A stretch of 54,867 nt of DNA from Prevotella corporis DSM 18810 = JCM 8529 (GTDB taxonomy: Bacteria; Bacteroidota; Bacteroidia; Bacteroidales; Bacteroidaceae), in assembly GCF_000430525.1 (NCBI RefSeq), contig NZ_KE387159.1, positions 1 through 54,867 on the forward strand, given 5' to 3'. The notes under the pieces were generated by a model. It did no database searches, was not told the origin of the DNA, and saw only the letters and a list, made by a program, of their open reading frames with translations. A program made the position numbers and the translations under genes. Below, piece after piece: positions 46,527 to 54,051 of the stretch. Within the stretch, counting starts at the first letter, position 1. Every line of letters begins with the position of its first letter.

Positions 46527-47078
46527 TTAATAGATTTTTTTATTATTGATTATTAATTTCTTCGTTATAAGACATTCTCCTTTATAATAACCATTGTAAT
46601 ACGTTGTCATATCATTTTTGATTATATATATATCGTTTGGTAAGACCTCTACTTCTATTTGATAGAAGTTTTTTTGCTTTATCTTCCGAAATATCTTCTT
46701 TACAACTTTTATACTTTCACAACTATCATAACATATAAAAAAATCTTTTCCTTTAGATGTTTTGAAAATACCATATACCTCCATATTGGTTGGTGGTAAA
46801 TCTTTATATTCCCAATTTTGGACAGAGATGGTAATGTCATTCATTATTTTATCACATCTAAGAATAAATACTTCAGATAAACTATCTTTTGAAAGTCTTG
46901 TGAGAATTTTATATAAATCGTTTTTTTTACGTCTTATGACACAAAGATTGTACCCATAGAAAGAATTCGATATTCTTGATGAATCCCGAATATTGGTATA
47001 ATACTTTATAATGCTCTGGCATATAGCAGACTGCTGTATAAAAATGCTCAATAATATAGTCAACAGAAAACTTCTCAT
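46527..47078 (-). CDS. Exported immunity-protein candidate for RHS cassette 3
   Basis: 183 residues from ATG 47078; signal peptide MRSFLLTILLSIFIQQSAIC. The mature part is basic and beta-rich (NWEYKDLPPTNMEVYGIFKT, YQIEVEVLPNDIYIIKND) with no named domain. It starts one base after the stop of the JAMM-tipped RHS gene (TGAGATG arrangement), the usual place for an immunity gene. The signal peptide places it outside the cytoplasm, which suggests the cognate toxin acts there. AT-rich. Confidence 0.65.
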   Translation of the reverse strand: MRSFLLTILLSIFIQQSAICQSIIKYYTNIRDSSRISNSFYGYNLCVIRRKKNDLYKILTRLSKDSLSEVFILRCDKIMNDITISVQNWEYKDLPPTNMEVYGIFKTSKGKDFFICYDSCESIKVVKKIFRKIKQKNFYQIEVEVLPNDIYIIKNDMTTYYNGYYKGECLITKKLIINNKKIY

Positions 47079-47079
47079 C

Positions 47080-48366
47080 TCATTTATGTTGTTTATTCTT
47101 GAATTTTTCTGGTAAAGGTGCAACCACTTCAACTCCTTTTAAAGTTGCTGGGATCGTATTTCTGTCATAAAAAACTTTTTCTGTAGTAAATGGAAATCCT
47201 ATTTTTAATGATGCTTTTGGGAATTTCCCTTGTATTGTTTTGGCTATCTCCACATCGCCATACGAAACGACATCATTACCTAAATCGTGATTATGTTCAA
47301 AAGACAGAATTGTATAATTCCTATCTAAAGATCGATAATATACAAATGATGGAGTTGCATTAGTATTGTGTGAGTGAGAAGTACCCATATAAAATAAATC
47401 AGAGCCTGATTGATCTTTCAAAGACATATATGCCCACTCAACTTCTGAATTATCAACTAAAAATTGATACACATCATGAAAATCTTCTTTATAATTATAT
47501 AAATCTAATACAGTAGTACCATTACCATAAGTTATCGAACGTGTTCTAATATTCTGCGTCTCATGAGATTCAAGAACGCCTTTATTTACATCTATATAAT
47601 TATTAGGATTATTGGAGGCTATAATCCTATCCATATTTTCTTTAGTCTTTTCTTTGAGATTAATATTACCCTCTATATCTAACTCGTAAATATCTCGCCC
47701 GTCAACATCTATCAATTTTACAGGATTATCTATCGTATAGACATACCCACTCAACCCAGCATACTTTTCTGTTAGTGGATCTACACTCATCCACAAACTC
47801 AACCTCGGCTCATAGTACCTTGCACCATAGTAATACATACCCGTCTCCTCGTCAAACTCCTTGGCATTGAAGAGATAAGGGGTGTTCCACGTATTGTTGC
47901 GTTCTTCAATGAACACTTCTCCGAACGGCACATACTCGATGTGCTGCGATACCTCACCGTCCAAGTTCGTGATGTAGCTACTGCTTCCCAAGTGGTCAGG
48001 GTGATAGTAGAACTGCATCTTCTCGTAGTCGTCATTCGGCTTGAAACCTTGTGCCAACGAGTGCAAAGCAAGCTCGCTTGCAGTTTGCCGAATGCCGCCA
48101 AGGTTCAACTCCGTTAAGTTGCCGTCGATGGCTGCGCGTGTCATGGCTTTCGCCTGTGCCGCCTCCGGCATACCGTTGTAGTTGTCATTTATCGCACGAT
48201 TGTATCGTGTGGCAATAATGAAAACAAATCCATGCGATTCAATCGCACGACAGCCTAGAGAGGGTGTTAAACCCAATATTGTCACGCGATTCAATCGCAC
48301 GGCAGCAGGGGGCAATATTGTGTTAAAATACAAAAACATCTCCACATAATCATCAAAATTCATCAA
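47080..48366 (-). CDS. RHS cassette 3 with JAMM/JAB-like toxin tip
   Basis: 428 codons. Residues ~1-60 translate inserted palindromic DNA and are probably not real RHS sequence. RHS homology starts near GMPEAAQAKAMTRAAIDGNL and includes YYHPDHLGSSSYITN, VPFGEVFIEERNNTW and the core end YGARYYEPRLSLWMSVDPLT. The variable tip after DGRDIYELDIEG carries E357-H358-N-H360, seven residues, then S368-Y-G-D371: the JAMM metallopeptidase motif HxH-x7-SxxD. This fits Toxin-JAB1-like tips of polymorphic toxins. There is no signal peptide or N-terminal RHS shell, so it is a displaced tip. Immunity gene immediately downstream. Confidence 0.8.
   Translation of the reverse strand: MMNFDDYVEMFLYFNTILPPAAVRLNRVTILGLTPSLGCRAIESHGFVFIIATRYNRAINDNYNGMPEAAQAKAMTRAAIDGNLTELNLGGIRQTASELALHSLAQGFKPNDDYEKMQFYYHPDHLGSSSYITNLDGEVSQHIEYVPFGEVFIEERNNTWNTPYLFNAKEFDEETGMYYYGARYYEPRLSLWMSVDPLTEKYAGLSGYVYTIDNPVKLIDVDGRDIYELDIEGNINLKEKTKENMDRIIASNNPNNYIDVNKGVLESHETQNIRTRSITYGNGTTVLDLYNYKEDFHDVYQFLVDNSEVEWAYMSLKDQSGSDLFYMGTSHSHNTNATPSFVYYRSLDRNYTILSFEHNHDLGNDVVSYGDVEIAKTIQGKFPKASLKIGFPFTTEKVFYDRNTIPATLKGVEVVAPLPEKFKNKQHK
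48186..48310. repeat. Short palindromic units inserted in RHS cassette 3
   Basis: GCGATTCAATCGCACGACAG (48233-48252) and GCGATTCAATCGCACGGCAG (48286-48305) are near-identical direct copies, each with a GCGATT-C-AATCGC palindrome. A related CACGATTGTATCGTG lies at 48195-48209. The RHS reading frame loses its homology across this stretch. Confidence 0.65.
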
Positions 48367-48995
48367 GGTTTCCCTTTGGGATTTCCTTGAATTCCTAGGT
48401 CACAACATACAATTGGTTTAAAGAAAACAGGTATACCCGTATTGATAGAATTATTTATAACGTCAAAAAAAACATATATGTAAAAGAAAGGAATTCGCTT
48501 ATCAATTGATGTCGGAGAAATATTCCATTTAACAGCCAATTCCATGTTCTTTTTGCTGTTCAGATAATCATTCGCTATACATAATCTAATCGCTTGTCCC
48601 TTCACAGAATAAACTTTATACACAAAAACAGAATCTGAGCATAAAGTATAGAAAAGATTTTGCTTCTTTAGAGGAACAGGACATATGTTGGGGGCAATAT
48701 AATTACCATATTCCCTATCAAATGGAGAAAACTTGTAAATTTCTACATTTTTATAGCAAGGAGAAACTAATGCCGAATAAATTTCTTTCGGACTCATTAT
48801 ACGAATACTATCTATTTGGGTCGTAAAATAAAAAGTGTCCATTGAGTGATCTATTGACAATGTATCCTTTCTAAAGATTTCTTTCTTGCTGTAACGCTCT
48901 ATAAGAAATCCTTCTATCTTTACCATCTCTTCTTGACTATATGCATAAAATTGATAGTTCGCAAAGAAGATTAATGCAAAAAAATATTTATCCAT
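48363..48995 (-). CDS. Exported immunity-protein candidate (orphan, toxin lost)
   Basis: 210 residues from ATG 48995; signal MDKYFFALIFFANYQFYAYS. Contains FYFTTQIDSIRIMSPKEIYS and several cysteines (VSPCYKNVEI, CPVPL, TLCSDS, CCDLGIQG). No named domain. Its start overlaps the end of an RHS core fragment (48988-49179), which has no toxin tip, so its toxin seems to have been deleted. It overlaps the RHS cassette 3 start by four bases. An upstream start at 49034 is possible but would add a non-signal leader. Confidence 0.55.
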   Translation of the reverse strand: MDKYFFALIFFANYQFYAYSQEEMVKIEGFLIERYSKKEIFRKDTLSIDHSMDTFYFTTQIDSIRIMSPKEIYSALVSPCYKNVEIYKFSPFDREYGNYIAPNICPVPLKKQNLFYTLCSDSVFVYKVYSVKGQAIRLCIANDYLNSKKNMELAVKWNISPTSIDKRIPFFYIYVFFDVINNSINTGIPVFFKPIVCCDLGIQGNPKGKP

Positions 48996-49179
48996 AACCG
49001 TTATCAAAATTAGAGCCACAATTACCATTGACATAGTCGCTATTGTCTACACCGTTGTATGGCAAATCAAATGTCTTGTAATTGTCCTTGATGGATTGTA
49101 ACTGCTGATTGTACTTATCCTTGTAATTGACAGTCACACCGTCAGCTTCATTGCCAGCGTATGGTATTCGTCTTGGGTC
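48988..49179 (-). pseudogene. RHS core fragment without toxin tip
   Basis: 63 codons beginning DPRRIPYAGNEADG, then VTVNYKDKYNQQLQSIKDNY and YNGVDNSDYVNGNCG, ending NFDNGYG. It matches the corresponding segments of cassette 2 (from 51091) and of the large RHS gene, then stops where the immunity candidate at 48995 begins. No start codon of its own. Confidence 0.75.
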
Positions 49180-49326
49180 TGTCTCTTATGTTCACCGATA
49201 TATGCTGCTTTTTTGATTTTACTTCAAATTCTATCATACTCTTTAATTGTTTATGGTTATCAATTATTTAACGTCGTTCTTTCCTGTTTATTGCTCATGG
49301 CTATTAATACCCATATAAGGGTAATG
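49180..49326 (-). repeat. Cassette header, copy H3
   Basis: About 147 bases upstream (minus sense) of the RHS fragment, with ATAAGAGACAG at the junction, ATGATAGAATTTGAAGTAAA, GATAACCATAAACAATTAAA and a terminal TACCC/GGGTA inverted repeat. It matches copy H2 at 51092-51237 with scattered differences. A 29-codon frame (starting MIEFEVKSKKQ) is open in both copies. Confidence 0.7.
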
Positions 49327-49359
49327 ATTATAATTTTCCTTTATAATACTTTATAAACA

Positions 49360-49875
49360 TCATCCTTTTTGTATCTGTATACTTCGCAACAATCTGAGAG
49401 TCTTGGTAAGATTGGACTTTTGGAAATTAAATAATAATATCCTACAATTATTTTGTTGCAACAACCAATAACTCTTCTTATGATAATCTATTTTCTCCAA
49501 AAGAGAAGATATGGCTTTATAATTTCTTTCATGTCGGAGATAAGAGAATTTTTCGGATATAATATCTATCATAAAATCTTCAGAAGGAATATATGCCGTA
49601 TCATTTAGTATTTCGGTATTAATGATTTCCACAAAAATGGTTTGTTTCTTGTCCAATATAAACATTAATTTCCCTGGTATTTCCGTATACCATTTTAATG
49701 TTTTAGGAAGAGGGAACATATAAGAAGGATATTGATATAAGAAATTTCCATCAGGCATGGCTATACTTACATATGATTTAAACATCCAATATGTTCCCAT
49801 ATCTGTTAATTTTGCAGTTTGCGCCCTAATTGCAGTATTCCATACAAAAAGGGCTATAAATAAAAGAACCCTCAT
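49360..49875 (-). CDS. Exported immunity-protein candidate for RHS cassette 2
   Basis: 171 residues with a signal peptide (MRVLLFIALFVWNTAIRAQT) and a mature region containing YPSYMFPLPKTLKWYTEIPG and ISSLLEKIDYHKKSYWLLQQ. No domain recognised. It begins four bases after the stop of RHS cassette 2, the classical toxin-immunity order. Probably periplasmic. AT-rich, like the other immunity candidates in this array. Confidence 0.65.
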   Translation of the reverse strand: MRVLLFIALFVWNTAIRAQTAKLTDMGTYWMFKSYVSIAMPDGNFLYQYPSYMFPLPKTLKWYTEIPGKLMFILDKKQTIFVEIINTEILNDTAYIPSEDFMIDIISEKFSYLRHERNYKAISSLLEKIDYHKKSYWLLQQNNCRILLFNFQKSNLTKTLRLLRSIQIQKG

Positions 49876-49879
49876 ATGC

Positions 49880-51049
49880 CTATTGTTCCTTGTTGATCTT
49901 TTTTACTGCTGATTTAAAATCAGAAAACCTTATCTCTTCCGAATTAATAGCACCATTTTTGTTGTAGAAACAGATAGAACGATGTAAACTTACATCCGTC
50001 TGCCCGCTACCAAAGGTATTTACATTTCGAGTTTCCTGGAAATAGTACCCAAGGACAACATTTGGCTGATTACCTACTGTATTCATTTGATCTGTTTCAG
50101 ATGGCATATTATTAAATGGAATGGTTTGACTACCCTGTTCATATTTTGGTTTAGGATGAGTATGAACATCATATGAGACAAGATCTCCTTGTTCCACAAT
50201 ACTTGATACCGCAGGCTTCCATTCGTCTGGACCAATTTCTGTTTCTCTCCCAGAAACCATCGTTGATATAGTTCCTTTATTTCCTACTCTAAATCCATGT
50301 TCTTTTCCTGTGTTCTCTGTCAAATTATATGCCTCTTCCATTTTGTCTACAACTTTATTTGAAGGTACTTTTATAAATGTACCTTGTTCAATTGCAGCGT
50401 TAACTTTATCATCCTTCTTACTATTTATCAGTAACATAATTCTATCAGTTTTCCCATCATCAACATTTCTAACAAGCTTTCCGTTTAAATTATAATAATC
50501 CGTCATACCATTAGGAACTATTAAAGTAATTGGATTGTTATGGCAATAAGTATAAGATGAAATATCAGGATACTTTTCTTCCATAGGATCCGTACTCATC
50601 CACAGACTTAACCTTGGTTCATAGTATCTTGCCCCATAGTAATATAATCCCGTCTCCTCATCAAATTCCTTGGCGTTGAAGAGGTACGGCGTGTTCCACG
50701 TATTGTTGCGTTCTTCTATGAACACTTCTCCAAACGGTACATACTCGATGTGCTGTGTCACCTCGCCGTCAAGATTGGTGATGTAACTACTGCTGCCCAA
50801 ATGGTCTGGATGATAGTAGAACTGCATCTTCTCGTAATTGTCCTTATCGTGGAAATTACCGTTTGCAGCCCTTGTGCGTGCCATCGCCCTTGCCAGTGCC
50901 GCCTCCGGCGTGCCATCGTTGCAGCAGAAGCCCTGACCGTTCACGTAGTCGTCATTGTCCTTACCATTATAAGGTAGGTCAAACGCCTTGTAATTGTCTT
51001 TAATGGATTGTAACTGCAGATTGTACTTATCCTTGTAATTGATAGTCAA
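49880..51049 (-). CDS. RHS cassette 2 with HTHP/JAMM-like toxin tip
   Basis: 389 codons as drawn from a TTG at 51049; RHS homology continues up to 51091 (DPRRIPYAGNEADG), where an in-frame TAA sits four codons earlier and no ATG exists. It looks like a silent cassette unless it is joined to a complete RHS gene. The core contains YYHPDHLGSSSYITN and YGARYYEPRLSLWMSTDPME. The tip (about residues 185-389) has YDVH296-T-H298-P and S317-E-T-D320, a JAMM-like HxH...SxxD arrangement with an 18-residue spacer. This suggests a metal-dependent peptidase or deubiquitinase-like fold. The immunity candidate follows. Confidence 0.75.
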   Translation of the reverse strand: MTINYKDKYNLQLQSIKDNYKAFDLPYNGKDNDDYVNGQGFCCNDGTPEAALARAMARTRAANGNFHDKDNYEKMQFYYHPDHLGSSSYITNLDGEVTQHIEYVPFGEVFIEERNNTWNTPYLFNAKEFDEETGLYYYGARYYEPRLSLWMSTDPMEEKYPDISSYTYCHNNPITLIVPNGMTDYYNLNGKLVRNVDDGKTDRIMLLINSKKDDKVNAAIEQGTFIKVPSNKVVDKMEEAYNLTENTGKEHGFRVGNKGTISTMVSGRETEIGPDEWKPAVSSIVEQGDLVSYDVHTHPKPKYEQGSQTIPFNNMPSETDQMNTVGNQPNVVLGYYFQETRNVNTFGSGQTDVSLHRSICFYNKNGAINSEEIRFSDFKSAVKKINKEQ

Positions 51050-51091
51050 GCCATCTGCCTCATTTCCTGCATACGGTATTCGTCTTGGATC

Positions 51092-51237
51092 TGTCTCTTA
51101 TGCTCACTGATATATACTGCTTTTTTGATTTTACTTCAAATTCAATCATAATATCTAATTAATTATGGTTATCAATTATTTAACGTCGTTCTTTCCAGTT
51201 TATTGCTTACGGCTTTTAATACCCTTGTATGGGTAAG
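51092..51237 (-). repeat. Cassette header, copy H2
   Basis: About 146 bases upstream of cassette 2, homologous to H3 (49180-49326). Shared stretches include AAAATCAAAAAAGCAGTATA, ATTGATAACCATAATTAA and AACGACGTTAAATAATTGAT. The main RHS gene at 51866 has no such header, so H2/H3 mark the joints of displaced cassettes. Confidence 0.7.
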
Positions 51238-51353
51238 TTCAAACAATCTATATGTAGTTTACCATAGACTTGTAGTTTTAATATTATACATTCTGTTCTC
51301 TATCGCTATTGTGGCTTGCGTTTTCGTACCACGTTTTTTACTCTTTTATTTAT

Positions 51354-51463
51354 GACGTCATATTTACTAAAATGAGACGTCATTTTTACCAGAATTAGAC
51401 GTCATATCTGTCAGATTGAGACGTCATATTTTAGAGTGTATGACATCATATTTTGAACTTTAA
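51354..51463. repeat. Five 22-bp-phased GACGTCAT boxes
   Basis: GACGTCAT begins at 51354, 51376, 51398 and 51420, and the variant GACATCAT at 51442: exactly 22 bases apart, about two helical turns. Only the first 8-12 bases are conserved; the remaining bases vary, except for a tendency to end in TGA or TTA. The core is palindromic (ATGACGTCAT in the first unit). It sits between the TonB-like lipoprotein gene end and header H2, so it could be a protein-binding array or a recombination joint. The stretch 51238-51353 between header and array shows no gene. Confidence 0.8.
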
Positions 51464-51473
51464 TGCTCATTCT

Positions 51474-51845
51474 TTACTTTCCTACAAAATAATTTAATAT
51501 ATATATAGTTTTTACGTTTATATTATTCTTTTTCCCAGGTTTCCATTTTGGCATTTTTTTAAGCATTCGTATAAAATTATTATCAAAACTCTTAGACACA
51601 GATTTTAATACAATGAAATTACTAAGAGTTCCGTCTTCCTTTACAACAAATTGAACAATTATATGCCCAGGAGCCCCATTTTCACCATAATCTTTTGGAA
51701 TGTTGAAATTTTTAGTAATATAGTAAAAAAGCTCACTATCTCCTGTAGCAAAAGACGGAGATAGTTCTACATCATAAATAACTTTAGTCGTACTACATGA
51801 TGTAAGAAGCATCAAAAATAAAAATAGCGATATTAATATTCTCAT
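51474..51845 (-). CDS. TonB-C-terminal-domain lipoprotein, immunity candidate for the metallopeptidase-tipped RHS gene
   Basis: 123 residues; lipoprotein signal MRILISLFLFLMLLTSC. The mature part resembles a TonB C-terminal (energy-transducer) domain: GENGAPGHIIVQFVVKEDGT, LSNFIVLKSVSKSFDNNF and MLKKMPKWKPGKKNNINVKT. It lacks the membrane anchor and proline-rich spacer of real TonB. It starts 20 bases after the RHS gene stop, so it is probably the immunity protein, held in the periplasm by its lipid. A TonB-like fold used for immunity would be unusual. Confidence 0.65.
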   Translation of the reverse strand: MRILISLFLFLMLLTSCSTTKVIYDVELSPSFATGDSELFYYITKNFNIPKDYGENGAPGHIIVQFVVKEDGTLSNFIVLKSVSKSFDNNFIRMLKKMPKWKPGKKNNINVKTIYILNYFVGK

Positions 51846-51865
51846 TTTTTAGATATATGCCAAAA

Positions 51866-54034
51866 CTAATAATTATCAATAAACCAAAAGTTATCAAACT
51901 GCGAGCGTCCTTCCCCATGTTCTTGACGAATTATTTGTTTTTTGATAAATTCAAATTGCTGGGGAGTGATATTTGAATGTGGCAATTCTTTGACATTTCT
52001 TAGTTGTATTCCATCAATTGTATTGGCATAATTATTCATTACATTTTTATATACATCTTTGACTGTATTCGATGTAGAACTATAAGTAAATTTATGTCCT
52101 TTTGATGATATATTTTTTACTTCTGTATCAGAAAAACTCGGTTCGACTAATTCTGGCATTCCCAAAGTATGGAGCAATTCATGGATAATGTCTGCAGCAA
52201 AAACATAACCCTCTTTCACTTGATTTCGATTATTATATATCGTTGCATCTGCCATTCCTATTTTACAATTTATTCCAGCAAAAGTTGTTGGCGAATAATC
52301 AGAAAATGATACTATCAAATAAAGTTGATCTTCCTTTTGGGGTACATTGAAATTTATCTCTCCTGAGAATTTCCCCGAAGAAACCTCTTTTATCATACGA
52401 TTAAATTCTGCATTAATATCTTGTTTATATTGCTCTATTATCTTTTGGTCAATATTAGGATTTACTTGTAATTCAACATTTGCATACACTACACCTCCAG
52501 TTTCATTATATTTTATTCCCCACTCTCTTCCATCAAAATCTTCATATCTTATAGGATTGTTGTTTGTATAGCAATAGGTATTTATATTAGCAAATTTCTC
52601 CTCCTTTGGATCCGTACTCATCCACAAGCTCAACCTCGGCTCATAGTACCTCGCACCATAGTAGTACATACCTGTTTCCTCGTCAAATTCCTTCGCATTA
52701 AAGAGATAAGGGGTATTCCAGGTGTTGTTGCGTTCTTCTATGAATACTTCGCCAAACGGTACATATTCGATATGCTGCGATACTTCTCCGTCAAGATTGG
52801 TGATGTAACTACTGCTACCCAAATGGTCGGGATGGTAGTAGAACTGCATCTTCTCATAATTATCCTTATCGTGGAAATTATCGTTTGCAGCTCTTGTGCG
52901 TGCCATCGCACGGGCTTGTGCCGCCTCCGGCGTGCCATCGTTGCAACAGAAACCCTGACCGTTCACGTAGTCATCATTGTCCTTACCGTTGTATGGAATA
53001 TCAAAGCTTTTGTAATTATCCTTGATGGATTGGAGTTGCTGTGCATACTTGTCCTTGTAATTGATAGACAATCCATCCGCTTCATTTCCTGCATACGGGA
53101 TGCGTCTTGGGTCTGCACCATAGCTGGCGAGGTCGCCAAGTTTAGATACAATACGCTGGCTACCCACATAGATGTGCTTGGTGTACTTACCACCTTGCCC
53201 TGCCACGAGGTATGGGCTGACATAAAGGCTGAAGCGTGCTGTACCAGTATTACCACCCGAGAATTCAGAATTCACATAAATCGCTTCATTCTCACCTGAC
53301 GTCTTCACTGTGCGCTCACCATCGGCATCATACCAATAGTTGCTCACAAAACCGTTCTCATCGGCTGCCAACAAGCGGTTTTCCTCGTCCCAACGGTACT
53401 TCTGCTCAGTTGCCTTCTCATCTTCCTTGCCGTCTTTCTTCACACGAGAGGTGTTGATATAGACAAGGTTTCCGTTGAGGTCGTAAGCGTACTTGTGTCC
53501 ATTGTTGATGGTCGTGCTGTCTGTCGGTGCTTCTTCCGTGCGGTAATTGATGTCACGCACATTGTCAAGTTGAAACTTCTTGCCCTCTTCGTGACCATAG
53601 CTGTAGGAGAGTTCATAGCCTGCATTGAGAGTACCATCGAACTGTACACCCGTCTGTGAGAGGTGTTGCTTTTTGGTTGTTATGCGATGCATGTTGTCGT
53701 AGCCCATGGATAACGTATAAGATGCCGATTTATTGTCCGCACCTGCATACGTTCCCGTCGCGCTTGCCAGACGGTACAGCGCATCGTAGGTGTAGCTGTG
53801 GCTCATCCGTCCACCGGCCTTGCCGCTCTGCGGGAGCGGGGCGTTGTTCTGAATGCCCAGCACGTTGCTCACCGCATCGTAGGTATAGGCATTGTCCATG
53901 ATGGTGCCTGCCTTGGCGTTCACCACGAGGTTCTGCAACCTGCGGTGCTGCGGGTCATAGCTATAGAAGGTCTCGGCTCCGTTGCAGTACTTGAGGTAGG
54001 TGCGCTGCTCAACATTCTCTAACAATAGCATCAT
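51866..54034 (-). CDS. RHS repeat protein with HExxH metallopeptidase-like tip (lacks N-terminal shell)
   Basis: 722 residues from ATG 54034. It begins in mid-RHS sequence (ENVEQRTYLKYCNGAETFYS) with no signal or N-terminal delivery domain. YD/RHS repeats run to about residue 480 (YDAVSNVLG, YDALYRLASATG, YDLNGNLVYIN, WDEENRLLAADENG). The core ends YYYGARYYEPRLSLWMSTDP. The variable tip holds H618-E-L-L-H622-T-L-G625-M-P-E628, a zinc-peptidase motif resembling metzincins, with the last ligand possibly Glu. It is the longest displaced unit of the array. The immunity candidate follows by 20 bases. Confidence 0.82.
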   Translation of the reverse strand: MMLLLENVEQRTYLKYCNGAETFYSYDPQHRRLQNLVVNAKAGTIMDNAYTYDAVSNVLGIQNNAPLPQSGKAGGRMSHSYTYDALYRLASATGTYAGADNKSASYTLSMGYDNMHRITTKKQHLSQTGVQFDGTLNAGYELSYSYGHEEGKKFQLDNVRDINYRTEEAPTDSTTINNGHKYAYDLNGNLVYINTSRVKKDGKEDEKATEQKYRWDEENRLLAADENGFVSNYWYDADGERTVKTSGENEAIYVNSEFSGGNTGTARFSLYVSPYLVAGQGGKYTKHIYVGSQRIVSKLGDLASYGADPRRIPYAGNEADGLSINYKDKYAQQLQSIKDNYKSFDIPYNGKDNDDYVNGQGFCCNDGTPEAAQARAMARTRAANDNFHDKDNYEKMQFYYHPDHLGSSSYITNLDGEVSQHIEYVPFGEVFIEERNNTWNTPYLFNAKEFDEETGMYYYGARYYEPRLSLWMSTDPKEEKFANINTYCYTNNNPIRYEDFDGREWGIKYNETGGVVYANVELQVNPNIDQKIIEQYKQDINAEFNRMIKEVSSGKFSGEINFNVPQKEDQLYLIVSFSDYSPTTFAGINCKIGMADATIYNNRNQVKEGYVFAADIIHELLHTLGMPELVEPSFSDTEVKNISSKGHKFTYSSTSNTVKDVYKNVMNNYANTIDGIQLRNVKELPHSNITPQQFEFIKKQIIRQEHGEGRSQFDNFWFIDNY

Positions 54035-54051
54035 TTTAATTACTTTTGGAG

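Noticed and set aside
49180..49192. ATAAGAGACAG at the header-RHS joint (also near 51093-51103) matches the last 11 bases of the Tn5 mosaic end, suggesting a library-adapter chimera.
   Set aside because: Both joints have the same header beyond the match, but with many scattered differences, so they evolved as natural copies. Only 11 of 19 mosaic-end bases match.
51354..51463. The 22-bp-phased boxes as a small CRISPR array.
   Set aside because: The repeat part is only about 8-12 bases and the unit is 22 bases, far too short for repeat plus spacer. No cas genes are in the window.
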